Assembly: GCA_003561815.1 (NCBI GenBank) | Contig: PWVP01000202.1 | Span: forward strand, 1 to 32,716 | Length of the DNA: 32,716 nucleotides | Origin: Campylobacterota bacterium | GTDB taxonomy: Bacteria > Campylobacterota > Campylobacteria > Campylobacterales > SZUA-545 | Reading direction: 5' to 3' | Shown: one piece after another, positions 1-7,402 of the stretch | Layout: each line of letters opens with the position of its first letter | Position numbering within the stretch: position 1 is the first letter of the stretch | Made by a program: the position numbers and the translations under genes | The notes under the pieces: model-generated | The model's input: the letters and a program-made list of their open reading frames with translations, nothing else | The model's database searches: none | Told to the model about the DNA's origin: nothing

Positions 1-367
1 GCACACGGGTGTTGCCGCTATAGTGCAGCCCCGCCTCGGCGAGCTTCTCATTGACCCGCTCTAAAAGGGCGGGATCGCTCTGCAAGCGATCGTTGGCCTT
101 GGAGAGCACCAGTTGGCAGGTGTTGCACACGGTCATCATCTCGCCGCCGTTTTTCTCGGCGTAGGCGAGGTTTCGGGCGTTAATCACCAGCGCCAAAAAG
201 TCATCAAAGTCCTGCAGGTGGGTGGCGCCACAACAGGTGGCCTCTTTAAGCTCGACCACCTCCATACCGAGCTTTTCGATCACCGCCTCCAGTGAGACGC
301 GCAGCTCCGGTGTGGCGCCATCGGGGGTGCAGCCCATAAAGAGTGCGTATTTTTGTGTGCTCATCAT
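1..367 (-). CDS. sdhE: SdhE/HdrB-type CCG-domain subunit of E-type succinate dehydrogenase/fumarate reductase (partial)
   Basis: This is the N-terminal part of a CCG-domain (heterodisulfide reductase subunit B-like) protein; its C-terminus lies beyond the left edge. In about 121 visible residues there is one complete CCG motif: Cys12, Cys44-Cys45-Gly and Cys80-x2-Cys83, i.e. C-x31-CCG-x34-CxxC, which in HdrB/SdhE proteins binds a non-cubane [4Fe-4S] cluster. The reading frame opens with two consecutive ATG codons, at 367 and 364. The second sits 5 nt after an AAGGGG ribosome binding site and is the likelier start. The gene begins 6 nt after the sdhB stop, so sdhA-sdhB-sdhE form one transcript. 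E-type SDH complexes use this subunit, instead of heme-carrying membrane anchors, to reach the quinone pool. A second CCG motif is expected beyond the edge but cannot be seen. Confidence 0.85.
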   Translation of the reverse strand, partial: MMSTQKYALFMGCTPDGATPELRVSLEAVIEKLGMEVVELKEATCCGATHLQDFDDFLALVINARNLAYAEKNGGEMMTVCNTCQLVLSKANDRLQSDPALLERVNEKLAEAGLHYSGNTRV

Positions 368-373
368 GGCCCC

Positions 374-1345
374 TTAAAACTTATTTTTTGAGGCGGACTG
401 GATGAGTGTCTTCACCTCACTGTGGTTGTGGCTTTTGTGTACACGCCCTGGCAGCGGCAGCTTGCCCCGGCGCAGCATTGCAAAGGCTTCACGCATATGG
501 CGAAGCGCCCCCAGGCTCCCCTCGGAGTAGCGGACATTCTCCGCCTCATCGAGCGGGCCGTGTTTTTCGATGCTGCGCTTAAAGACCACCGCATGGCGGG
601 TGGCGACATTGCGTTTATGTACCCCCGCTTCGAAGGTTTGATTGTGCAGCGCAAAGATCTTGCTCAGCGGCTCTACACCCTTTGGGCAGGTTTCGCTACA
701 CTCCACACACTTTACGCAGTCCCAGATGCCGCTTCCGGGTTCATTAACCGCCCGCAGACGATTAGCGTGGGACTTATCGCGCACATCGGTGCTAAAGCGG
801 TAGGCCAGCGCCAGCGCCGCCGGTCCGAGATAGGCCTCATTCACCGCTGCGGCCGGGCAGCTATAAAAGCACGATCCGCACTGGATGCAGTGATCCGCCT
901 CATCGATCTGCTCCGCGTAGTTCGGTTCGATGAGGTGCTCCTTTTGGGGTTTCTCCTCAACGGGCCCCTCCAGCCAGGGGGTCACCGCGCGGTAGCTCTC
1001 CCAGAAGCGGCTTTTGTCGATAATGAGATCTTTATAGGCCAGCCGGGTATCCTGCGGCTCAATCACCATCTCCTCGCCGTAGAGTTCGGCAAGCTGCCAC
1101 ACATTCTCCTTACAGGCGACGATGGCGCGGCCGTTGACCTTGATGCCGCAGCTGCCGCAGATGCCGTGACGGCAGCTTCGTCGGTAGCTCAGGGTCGGAT
1201 CCTGCTCCCACTTGATGCGGTTGAGCACATCGAGCATCACCTCCTCTTTGGAGACCGTCAGGTCGTAGCGCTTGTAGGCGGGAAGGTAGTCGCTCTGGGC
1301 GTTAAATCGAAAGACCCGGAAGGTCATCTCTCGTTTTTCATACAT
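374..1345 (-). CDS. sdhB: succinate dehydrogenase/fumarate reductase iron-sulfur subunit (E-type)
   Basis: Electron-transfer subunit carrying three Fe-S centres between the flavoprotein SdhA and SdhE. The plant-ferredoxin-like N-domain has [2Fe-2S] ligands Cys58, 63, 66 and 78. The C-domain has Cys153/156/159/163 followed by Pro and Cys210/213/216/220 followed by Pro. Cys213 is additional to the classical SdhB pattern, which has a non-Cys residue there and a [3Fe-4S] centre, so the third centre here is probably [4Fe-4S], as described for archaeal E-type enzymes. I chose ATG 1345, which follows a TAGGAG site by 5 nt; a GTG six bases upstream would leave almost no room for that site. The product is about 323 residues, somewhat longer than classical SdhB. 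The gene lies 8 nt from sdhA and 6 nt from sdhE. The assignment is firm; the direction of catalysis in vivo is not. Confidence 0.93.
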   Translation of the reverse strand: MYEKREMTFRVFRFNAQSDYLPAYKRYDLTVSKEEVMLDVLNRIKWEQDPTLSYRRSCRHGICGSCGIKVNGRAIVACKENVWQLAELYGEEMVIEPQDTRLAYKDLIIDKSRFWESYRAVTPWLEGPVEEKPQKEHLIEPNYAEQIDEADHCIQCGSCFYSCPAAAVNEAYLGPAALALAYRFSTDVRDKSHANRLRAVNEPGSGIWDCVKCVECSETCPKGVEPLSKIFALHNQTFEAGVHKRNVATRHAVVFKRSIEKHGPLDEAENVRYSEGSLGALRHMREAFAMLRRGKLPLPGRVHKSHNHSEVKTLIQSASKNKF

Positions 1346-1353
1346 GGCCACTC

Positions 1354-3069
1354 CTAGTAGGTGCGCGCCTGGGGCGTATGCCGCCCCAGCGTGACAGGTG
1401 TATACTCCAGCGCAATTTTCCCTGACGGGTCCATTGTGCCAAAGGTGTGCTGCAAGAAGCGCTCGTCGTTGCGCTCGGGGAAATCCTCCCGGTAGTGCGC
1501 CCCGCGCGACTCTTCGCGGGCCAGTGCCCCCTCGACGATAAAGGCGCTAAAGTCGAGCATGTGCCCAAGCTCAAGCGCCTCTTGCAGATCGGTGTTGTAG
1601 AGTTTGGACTTATCCCCCACGCGCATCTGGCTAAAGCGATCGCGTAGGGTGGCAAGATACGCTTTCTGCTCCAGAAGCGACGCGCGGGTGCGGAAGACAC
1701 CGGCGTTTCGGGTCATGCTCTGCTGCAGATCGGTTCGGATGGCGTGGACGGTATCGGGGCCGTTGTTGCGAAGCAGAGCGCTCACCTCGCCGCTGAGGCG
1801 ATCCGATTCGGTACCGATCGCCTCACGAAGCTCCAGCTGCCCGATATCCTGGACAATCGCCTCGCCCGCACGGCGGCCAAAGAAGATCGCCTCCAGCAGG
1901 CTGTTGGCCCCCAGGCGGTTGGCACCGTGGATGCTGACACAGGCACACTCCCCGGCGGCATAGAGCCCGGAGACTTTGCGCTCGGCACCACTGCGCACCC
2001 GCCCGTCGATATCGGTCGGGATGCCCCCCATGCTGTAGTGGGCGGTGGCGCGGATCAGGATCCGCTCTTTGGCCATATCGCGCCCTAAAAAGGTGATGGC
2101 CAGATCGCGCAGCTCGGGCAGGCGGGTTTCGATAATCTCCTCGGGCAGGTGGGTCAGATCCAGCCAGACCGAGTCTTTATTCGGCCCCACGCCGCGCCCT
2201 TCGAGGATCTCCTTTTCGATCGCACGGCTGACCACATCGCGCGGAGCGAGCTCCATCTTGCTGGGCGCATACTTCTCCATAAAGCGCTCATTTTCGCTGT
2301 TATAGAGGTGGCCGCCCTCGCCCCGGGCCGCTTCTGAGATGAGAATACCGCTACCGGCCAGTCCGGTGGGGTGAAACTGCACAAACTCCATATCCTCCAG
2401 CGGCAGACCGTGGCGCGCCAGAATCGAGAGGCCGTCGCCGGTGTTGGCGTGGGCGTTGGAGTTGATCCCAAAGGCGCGGGCGTAGCCACCGGTGGCAAAC
2501 ATCACCGCTTTGGCGTTAAAGATGGCAAACTCCGTCTCTTTAAGGGAGTAGGCGACCACACCGTAGGCTTGATCGCTGCTTTTATCGTAGAGCAGATCGC
2601 CCACATACCACTCATCAAGAAACTGCACCCCCGCACGGTGGGCCTGTTCGTAGATGGTCTGCAGACAGGTGAGTCCGGTGCGATCTTTGGCGTAGCAGGC
2701 GCGCGGGTGGCTCTGGCCCCCGAAGGGGCGCTGGGCGATCGTGCCATCGTCGTTGCGCGAGAAGACCGCCCCCATGTGCTCGAGCCAGCGGATGGTCTGG
2801 GGCGCTTCGCGGGTCATCAGCTCGATCGCATCCTGATCACCCAGGTAGTCACTGCCTTTAACGGTGTCAAACTCGTGGCTGGCGGTGTCCGATTCGCTTA
2901 AAGCGGCATTGATACCGCCCTGGGCGGCACCGGAGTGGCTGCGAAGGGGGTGGAGCTTGGTCAGAACGACGGTTTTTAGCCCCGCCTCCTGAGCCGTTTT
3001 AGCAGCGGCGCAGCCTGCCAGACCGGCACCGACAATCACCACATCAAACTTGTGTACGGGTGTTCCCAT
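1354..3069 (-). CDS. sdhA: succinate dehydrogenase/fumarate reductase flavoprotein subunit
   Basis: FAD-containing catalytic subunit that interconverts succinate and fumarate. Visible motifs are the Rossmann GAGLAG at residues 14-19, the flavinylation site SHSGAAQGG with His45 in the position used for covalent FAD, the substrate-site HPTGLAGSG and EAARGEGG stretch, the APRD arginine, HYSMGGI, and the GECAC/GANRLGANSL end of the FAD domain. The protein is about 571 residues, normal for SdhA/FrdA. There is no twin-arginine signal peptide, so unlike the periplasmic Mfr/SdhA of Campylobacter and Wolinella it should act in the cytoplasm. I chose ATG 3069, 8 nt after TAAGGGA; a TTG two codons upstream is less likely. 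A TACAAT -10 box lies about 30 nt upstream. The gene is first in sdhA-sdhB-sdhE. Confidence 0.94.
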   Translation of the reverse strand: MGTPVHKFDVVIVGAGLAGCAAAKTAQEAGLKTVVLTKLHPLRSHSGAAQGGINAALSESDTASHEFDTVKGSDYLGDQDAIELMTREAPQTIRWLEHMGAVFSRNDDGTIAQRPFGGQSHPRACYAKDRTGLTCLQTIYEQAHRAGVQFLDEWYVGDLLYDKSSDQAYGVVAYSLKETEFAIFNAKAVMFATGGYARAFGINSNAHANTGDGLSILARHGLPLEDMEFVQFHPTGLAGSGILISEAARGEGGHLYNSENERFMEKYAPSKMELAPRDVVSRAIEKEILEGRGVGPNKDSVWLDLTHLPEEIIETRLPELRDLAITFLGRDMAKERILIRATAHYSMGGIPTDIDGRVRSGAERKVSGLYAAGECACVSIHGANRLGANSLLEAIFFGRRAGEAIVQDIGQLELREAIGTESDRLSGEVSALLRNNGPDTVHAIRTDLQQSMTRNAGVFRTRASLLEQKAYLATLRDRFSQMRVGDKSKLYNTDLQEALELGHMLDFSAFIVEGALAREESRGAHYREDFPERNDERFLQHTFGTMDPSGKIALEYTPVTLGRHTPQARTY

Positions 3070-3100
3070 GGGCAAGGTCCCTTAGGTGTGAGATAAAGCG

Positions 3101-3106
3101 ATTGTA
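3101..3106 (-). promoter_or_regulatory. candidate -10 box of sdhABE
   Basis: On the minus strand the sequence GGTACAAT lies 31 nt upstream of the sdhA ATG and downstream of a terminator-like hairpin, so sdhABE probably has its own promoter. No convincing -35 box is visible, which is common for housekeeping promoters in Campylobacterota. The same GGTACAAT string occurs upstream of atpE. Confidence 0.45.
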
Positions 3107-3135
3107 CCGCAGGTTGAATTTAAGGGGTTTGAAAG

Positions 3136-3153
3136 CAGGGGCTGGCGCCCCTG
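3136..3153 (-). terminator. hairpin between the SdhB-SdhE-like gene and sdhA
   Basis: A perfect 7-bp stem (CAGGGGC paired with GCCCCTG) with a 4-nt loop lies in the intergenic gap. On the minus strand it is followed by CTTTC and an A/T-rich stretch, a weak U tract, so termination may be partial. It separates the upstream gene from the -10 box of sdhA. Confidence 0.5.
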
Positions 3154-3199
3154 TTTGTGTGTATAAAAGTAACTAATCAGCCAGAAGCGGCAGCTGTAG

Positions 3200-3216
3200 T
3201 GTTACTGGTAGTAACA
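3200..3216. promoter_or_regulatory. 17-bp perfect inverted repeat (possible operator)
   Basis: TGTTACT and AGTAACA form 7-bp arms around a 3-nt centre, immediately after the stop codon of the SdhB-SdhE-like gene and about 95 nt upstream of the sdhA -10 box. A further AGTAAC half-site lies at 3168-3173, 42 bp (about four helical turns) away from the matching half of the palindrome. This spacing suggests a repressor or activator site, but no regulator can be named, and the repeat could equally act as an RNA stem. Confidence 0.35.
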
Positions 3217-3219
3217 AAT

Positions 3220-4248
3220 CTAGGCAGCCGCCTGTTGGGTGGCTTCGAGGGAGAGTACCTCCAGATCCAGAGGCTGTCCGGCTGCGCGGGTGATGGCCCG
3301 CTTCTGGGTGATGAGGAAGTCGGCACTCTCTTTATGCGCACAGCAGAGTAGCTCCGCGCCCGCATCCATAGCCGCGCGCATCACGCTCGCCGCCATCGCA
3401 AAGGCGACCTCGGGGTTGAGATCGGCCAGGTGGCTACCGGTGGGGGCAAAGGGGTGCTCGCCCACCACCCGCGCACCCGCCTGTGACAAAGCCGCACTAT
3501 AGAGGGTGGCATCAGCCGCCGTGCCGAAGGGGCCGCCATCGAGGCAGAGGGCGACGCGCCGATCGCTAAAGCGCTCAAGACCCTCGGCCTGCAAGGGGGT
3601 GTAGCCACACGCCATCGGTGCCCCTTTAGGCCGCCAATCGCTCGCGGCCAGCTGCAGCCTCTCGATCGCCGCATCGATCGGCTCATACCCCTCCAGGAGT
3701 GTGCCGCGCACGCCGCAGTAGTACCAGACGCCCCCTTCCGGGCAGGCGATGGTCTTTAGGATCCGATCGCGCGCCTGTGGGTGGCGCTCAAGCAGCGCCT
3801 CGGCCACCATAAAAAAGGCCTCCCCCTGATAGTGGGGATTAAAGCGGCGCACGGGGGAGCTGTAGTAGGCGATCAGATGCTGGTGATAGAGGTCGCGATC
3901 GCTTTGGGTGATGAGATCGGGCAGCAGAGCCAGTGGCCGCTCAAAGTCGCGCGTATCGATCAGCAGATCCTGTGTGGCCAGCCGGGTATCAAGCAGCTCG
4001 ATCACCAGATCGGTGCCCATCTGCTGGACGATTTTCTCCAGAGGCGTTGTGAGCGTAAGCCCTGTGCCGTTTACCCGAACGCCCGGTACGCAAGCCAGAT
4101 CGCACAAGAAGAGCGGGTTGCTGTTCTGGTGGTCGATGAGCAGATCTAAAAGAGTCTGCCCGCTTTGGGGGCGATAGTGAAAGGGGGGGTAGGCGGGTAG
4201 ATAGTCACGCTCTTTGTTAAATCGAAACAGACGCACTTCCAGCTTCAC
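3220..4248 (-). CDS. SdhB-SdhE (TfrB-like) fusion that has lost its Fe-S ligands
   Basis: A 342-residue protein of unknown function. Its first 200 residues follow the neighbouring SdhB closely: FRFNKERDYLPAY at 8-20 matches FRFNAQSDYLPAY, TRLATQDLLID at 88-98 matches TRLAYKDLIID, and a gap-free 24-residue match spans the first [4Fe-4S] motif, where its four Cys have become Tyr121, His124, Ala127 and Ser131. Of the [2Fe-2S] ligands only scattered Cys49 and Cys53 remain. Residues 230-320 follow the SdhE CCG domain, with CCG replaced by Pro-Thr-Gly (269-271). The order SdhB domain then CCG domain is that of the thiol:fumarate reductase subunit TfrB. The start is GTG 4248, 5 nt after AAGGAG, with a TATAAT -10 box just upstream. 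It may belong to a Campylobacterota family annotated DUF5644, but that is from memory. A scaffold, assembly or regulatory role is inference only. Confidence 0.8.
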   Translation of the reverse strand: MKLEVRLFRFNKERDYLPAYPPFHYRPQSGQTLLDLLIDHQNSNPLFLCDLACVPGVRVNGTGLTLTTPLEKIVQQMGTDLVIELLDTRLATQDLLIDTRDFERPLALLPDLITQSDRDLYHQHLIAYYSSPVRRFNPHYQGEAFFMVAEALLERHPQARDRILKTIACPEGGVWYYCGVRGTLLEGYEPIDAAIERLQLAASDWRPKGAPMACGYTPLQAEGLERFSDRRVALCLDGGPFGTAADATLYSAALSQAGARVVGEHPFAPTGSHLADLNPEVAFAMAASVMRAAMDAGAELLCCAHKESADFLITQKRAITRAAGQPLDLEVLSLEATQQAAA

Positions 4249-4275
4249 GGCGGCTCCTTGGATAGGGTTGCGGCC

Positions 4276-4281
4276 ATTATA
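4276..4281 (-). promoter_or_regulatory. candidate -10 box (TATAAT) of the SdhB-SdhE-like gene
   Basis: A consensus TATAAT within TTATATAATGG lies 27 nt before the GTG start of the downstream gene, in the short gap after the kinase gene. The -35 region is not recognisable, so the call rests on the -10 match and position. Confidence 0.5.
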
Positions 4282-4305
4282 TAAGAGCGAAACTTTGAGC
4301 GCCCC

Positions 4306-5160
4306 TTAGGCGATCTCGGCTAGAAGCCTGCTAGCGCCAATCAGATTGGCCTCATCACCTAGCGTGCTTAGACACACCTCTGCGTGGCTGGCGGGCCCAA
4401 AAGCCCCTTGGGTAGCCTCTTGAGCAGTGGCCAGCAGCCAAGGGTTGTGCGCGATCACGCCACCACCGAGCACCACCCTATCGGGGTTAAAGAGTGGAAG
4501 CAGGGTGGCAATCGCGTGCTTAAGCCCGCGCTCAAAGCGCTTGCAGATCGCCTCTGCCTGGGGGGTGTGCTGCGCTTTTAGTTCTGAAAGGGGCGCTGGC
4601 TTTAATCCCAGGGCGGCACACCAGCACTCAACACCGCTTCCCGATGCGGCAAGCTCCAGACAGCTCTCGCCACCGCATCCGCAGCGAAAGGGGGCGGGCT
4701 CGAAGGGGATATGCCCGATCTCGCCTGCCTGGTTGCCGCTGCCGCAAATGAGCTGCCCCTTCTCAATCAGTGCGCCGCCAAAGCCGGTGCCGATGTAGAG
4801 CACCGCTAGCGCCTGCGCATCTGGATAACACGCCGCCTCGGCCCGGGCTGCGCACTTGAGGTCGTTGTCAATCGCGGCTAGAAGGCCAAAGTTCTCCTCA
4901 AACCACGCCGGTATCGATCGCCCCTGGAGTTCACCGGTGTCGATATTGGGTGCTGAGCAGATGGCGCCGTTTTGGATCTGTCCGGCGAAGCTGATAGCGA
5001 CCCCTTTTAGGGCGGGGTGGCGCTCAAGGCTCTCGGCGGTGAGCCGGTAGAGGGTGGCAGCAAGATCGCGACTGGGGTGGCGGTCAAGATGGTGCGCGCA
5101 CCCCTTTTGGATCACCGCCCGCCGGATATGGGTGCCGCCGATATCGAAGGCTAGCACCAA
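4306..5160 (-). CDS. ROK-family sugar kinase, probable glucokinase
   Basis: ATP-dependent hexose kinase of the ROK family, probably phosphorylating glucose released from the glucan store. The N-terminus has the phosphate-binding DIGGTHIR motif (residues 6-13), the middle has LYIGTGFGG, and the ROK signature follows: GEIGH with its metal/substrate histidine, then the CGCGGESCLE zinc site. At 284 residues it is near normal length. The start is TTG 5160 or GTG 5157, after a GGGGGAGGAG ribosome binding site, and it overlaps the end of the branching enzyme gene by 10 or 7 nt, so the two are translationally coupled. It is the last gene of the glucan operon. Substrate specificity (glucose, N-acetylmannosamine or fructose) cannot be read from the sequence; glucose is inferred from context. 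Confidence 0.85.
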   Translation of the reverse strand: MVLAFDIGGTHIRRAVIQKGCAHHLDRHPSRDLAATLYRLTAESLERHPALKGVAISFAGQIQNGAICSAPNIDTGELQGRSIPAWFEENFGLLAAIDNDLKCAARAEAACYPDAQALAVLYIGTGFGGALIEKGQLICGSGNQAGEIGHIPFEPAPFRCGCGGESCLELAASGSGVECWCAALGLKPAPLSELKAQHTPQAEAICKRFERGLKHAIATLLPLFNPDRVVLGGGVIAHNPWLLATAQEATQGAFGPASHAEVCLSTLGDEANLIGASRLLAEIA

Positions 5161-6734
5161 AGCGTAAACTCCTCCCCCTCAAAGAGCGAGTGGCGCTGCT
5201 CCAGCCAGTTTAAGAACCCCTCATCGATCGTCTCCTCTTTGAGCATCTGCTCCAGGCGCAAAAAGTGGCTGATGTGCTCTTTGGTCCGTTTGGTGGCGTA
5301 GTGGGTGGCGGTGGCGGGGGTGATGAGAAAGGCCCAGTCGCTCGATTGGGCCAGCAGAAGCTCCCGGCTCATCTGGTTTAAAAGGCGTCGCTTGGGGCCA
5401 TCGGGCTCGTTTTGGTGGTGGCAGGCGAGTGCGCTGAGCCGATCGGCCATGCGGTGCAGGTGGCGGTAGATCCAGTCGTTGTCGCGGTTGAGCCACACCT
5501 CGTAGTAGCCGTTTTTGCCCCAGCTGGAGGGGGAGGGGTGGATCATCTGGTTGGTCGGATAGCGCTCCAGATAGCCAGCAGGGGTGATCGCCTCCAGGTG
5601 CGGACTCTGGCTGAGGGCGCGAAAGAGGTGGTAGAGAAACTCCGGCCCCTCAAACCACCAGTGGCCAAAGAGCTCCGCATCATAAGGCGAGGTGATCAGC
5701 GGTGGCCGATCCATGTAGTGGCTTAGATGCTCCACCTGCTTTTCGCGGTTGAAGATAAAGTTGTAGGCGTGCTCCTGCGCCCTTGAAAGGGCGGTAGCGG
5801 GGTTGTAGACCGCTTTATCCTCCCCCTCGCCGGTGATACGGTGGTACTTTAGGCCGGTAAAGACACGGGTGCCATCGGGGCAGATGTAGGGCGCGATATA
5901 CGCCATCTCCCGCTCGTAGCCGATGTCGCGGTAGAAGTCGCGGTAGTCAAAGTCGCCGGGGTAGCCCACGATAGAGCTCCACACCTGACGACTGCTCTCC
6001 GGATCGCGCGCAAAGGCGGCCACCCCTTTAGGGGTAAAGATCGGTGCATAGAGCCCAAAGCGGGGCGTGGGGCGTCCGTAGGCCAGGGCGTGTGATTCGA
6101 GGAAGAAGAACTCAATACCCACATCACTAAGCGCCTCATCGAGCCCCTCATAGTAGGCGCACTCGGGCAGCCAGATTCCTCTGGGCGGCACACCGAAGTG
6201 CTTTTTGTGGGTGCGCACCGCAATCTCAAGCTGCACCTGGATGCTTTTGGGGTTGACCGAGAGCAGCGGCAAAAAGCCGTGGGTCGCACCACAGGTGAGA
6301 ATCTCCAGATGTCCGCTTCTGTGCAGCGCGCGGTAGCCATCGAGCACTGAGCAGTTCAGCTCCTGTTCAAAAAACCGCTTGAGCTGCCCAAGCCGCTCTT
6401 GATAGAAGCGGGCGACGGTGTGCAGCTCCCTGTTTTCAGCCAGCCGCTCGCACTCCTTATCGGCCAGCTCGATGAGTTTGTTCAGGTGGCGATCGAACTT
6501 CTCCATCAGGTGGGTGTCCGAAAGCATCTCGCAGAGCGTAGGGGTGAGTGAGACGCTCAGGCAGAAGGGGGTTCCTTCGCGCTTAAGGGCGTTGAGGTTA
6601 ATCAAAAGGGGTAGGTAGCTCTCTAAAATCGCCTCAAAGAGCCAGTGCTCCTCTAAAAAGTAGTCGTGCTCGGGGTGCTTCACGAAGGGCAGGTGGGAGT
6701 GGAGCACCAGCGAGAGATAGCCTTTAGGTTGCAC
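5151..6734 (-). CDS. GH57 1,4-alpha-glucan branching enzyme
   Basis: Retaining glycoside hydrolase family 57 enzyme that transfers alpha-1,4 chains to form alpha-1,6 branches in glycogen. Conserved regions are visible in order: HSHLPFV (12-18), GIWLPECAY with the probable nucleophile Glu191, FFFLESHALAYG (209-220), and SPYDAELFGHWWFEGPEFL with the probable acid/base Asp352. These positions are close to those of the characterised Thermus and Thermococcus GH57 branching enzymes, and the 527-residue length matches. The start is GTG 6734, 4 nt after GGGAGA, overlapping the stop of the DUF4912 gene in a TAGTG junction. It replaces the usual GH13 GlgB, which is not seen here. Confidence 0.9.
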   Translation of the reverse strand: MQPKGYLSLVLHSHLPFVKHPEHDYFLEEHWLFEAILESYLPLLINLNALKREGTPFCLSVSLTPTLCEMLSDTHLMEKFDRHLNKLIELADKECERLAENRELHTVARFYQERLGQLKRFFEQELNCSVLDGYRALHRSGHLEILTCGATHGFLPLLSVNPKSIQVQLEIAVRTHKKHFGVPPRGIWLPECAYYEGLDEALSDVGIEFFFLESHALAYGRPTPRFGLYAPIFTPKGVAAFARDPESSRQVWSSIVGYPGDFDYRDFYRDIGYEREMAYIAPYICPDGTRVFTGLKYHRITGEGEDKAVYNPATALSRAQEHAYNFIFNREKQVEHLSHYMDRPPLITSPYDAELFGHWWFEGPEFLYHLFRALSQSPHLEAITPAGYLERYPTNQMIHPSPSSWGKNGYYEVWLNRDNDWIYRHLHRMADRLSALACHHQNEPDGPKRRLLNQMSRELLLAQSSDWAFLITPATATHYATKRTKEHISHFLRLEQMLKEETIDEGFLNWLEQRHSLFEGEEFTLWC

Positions 6735-7399
6735 TACTTCTCCCGCTTTTTATGCAGCGCTTCACTGCTGAAGTGATCCGGGCTGCCGTGATCGCTCGAG
6801 GGGTTGCTCAGCCCCAATCGAGCGGCGCGCATCTGCTGTTGTTGACGATCGAGACTCTGATCGAGACTGCTGGGCGCTCCCAGGCTCTCTGGTGGGGGCC
6901 CTTGCTGCTCCTTCTGGGTTCGGGTGAGCCCCTCCTGGCCTTTGGTGATCCAGATCTCCCACGGGCTGCTGTGGGTGGTGCCTGAGGGGGTGGTGATGAT
7001 GGCGGACTCCAGCAGAACGCACCGCTTGCCCTCCTGGGTGCCAATCAGCCGTGCCTGGAGCTTTTGGAAGTTGAGATCGTGGTAGGTGTAGGTGCTGCCG
7101 CTTAAGTGGCTGATCTCAACCGCCTCAATCACCCGCTCACCGGGCTCTGGCAGCAGAAGCTCCAGTTGCAGATGCACAGAGCTATCATTAAAGTGGCGGC
7201 GGATCTCGTCGCGCTCGATGTGCCAGTAAAGGTGCTGGGTGCGGGGATTCACCGGCAGTAGGACCAGCCGGTTTTGGTTGTAGCTCTCCGGTAGCGCGAT
7301 CTGATCGCCGGCGATATCGGGGGCCGGTTCGTGGGGGGTCAGCCCCTCATCGGAGGAGCCGCCGGGCTCTTGTTGGGGTATGAGCGGATCGTAAGGCAT
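6734..7399 (-). CDS. DUF4912 domain protein
   Basis: A 221-residue soluble protein. Residues 35-130 contain the pattern of the DUF4912 family (LVLLPVNPRTQHLYWHI and following, with aromatic residues in beta strands). The C-terminal 80 residues are rich in Gln, Ser and Pro and look disordered. DUF4912 proteins are of unknown biochemical function; a carbohydrate- or partner-binding role is plausible because of the surrounding glucan enzymes but is not shown. The ATG at 7399 follows the galT-like stop by 3 nt, with AAAGGA upstream, and the stop overlaps the branching enzyme start, so it is inside the operon. No catalytic motif is visible. Confidence 0.75.
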   Translation of the reverse strand: MPYDPLIPQQEPGGSSDEGLTPHEPAPDIAGDQIALPESYNQNRLVLLPVNPRTQHLYWHIERDEIRRHFNDSSVHLQLELLLPEPGERVIEAVEISHLSGSTYTYHDLNFQKLQARLIGTQEGKRCVLLESAIITTPSGTTHSSPWEIWITKGQEGLTRTQKEQQGPPPESLGAPSSLDQSLDRQQQQMRAARLGLSNPSSDHGSPDHFSSEALHKKREK

Positions 7400-7402
7400 C
7401 GC

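Noticed and set aside
1338..1351. GTG 1351 as the sdhB start
   Set aside because: It would overlap the TAGGAG ribosome binding site that is ideally placed for ATG 1345.
422..1357. Long plus-strand open frame opposite sdhB
   Set aside because: The minus-strand frame encodes a clear SdhB; the plus frame has no motif and is a by-product of GC-rich codon bias.
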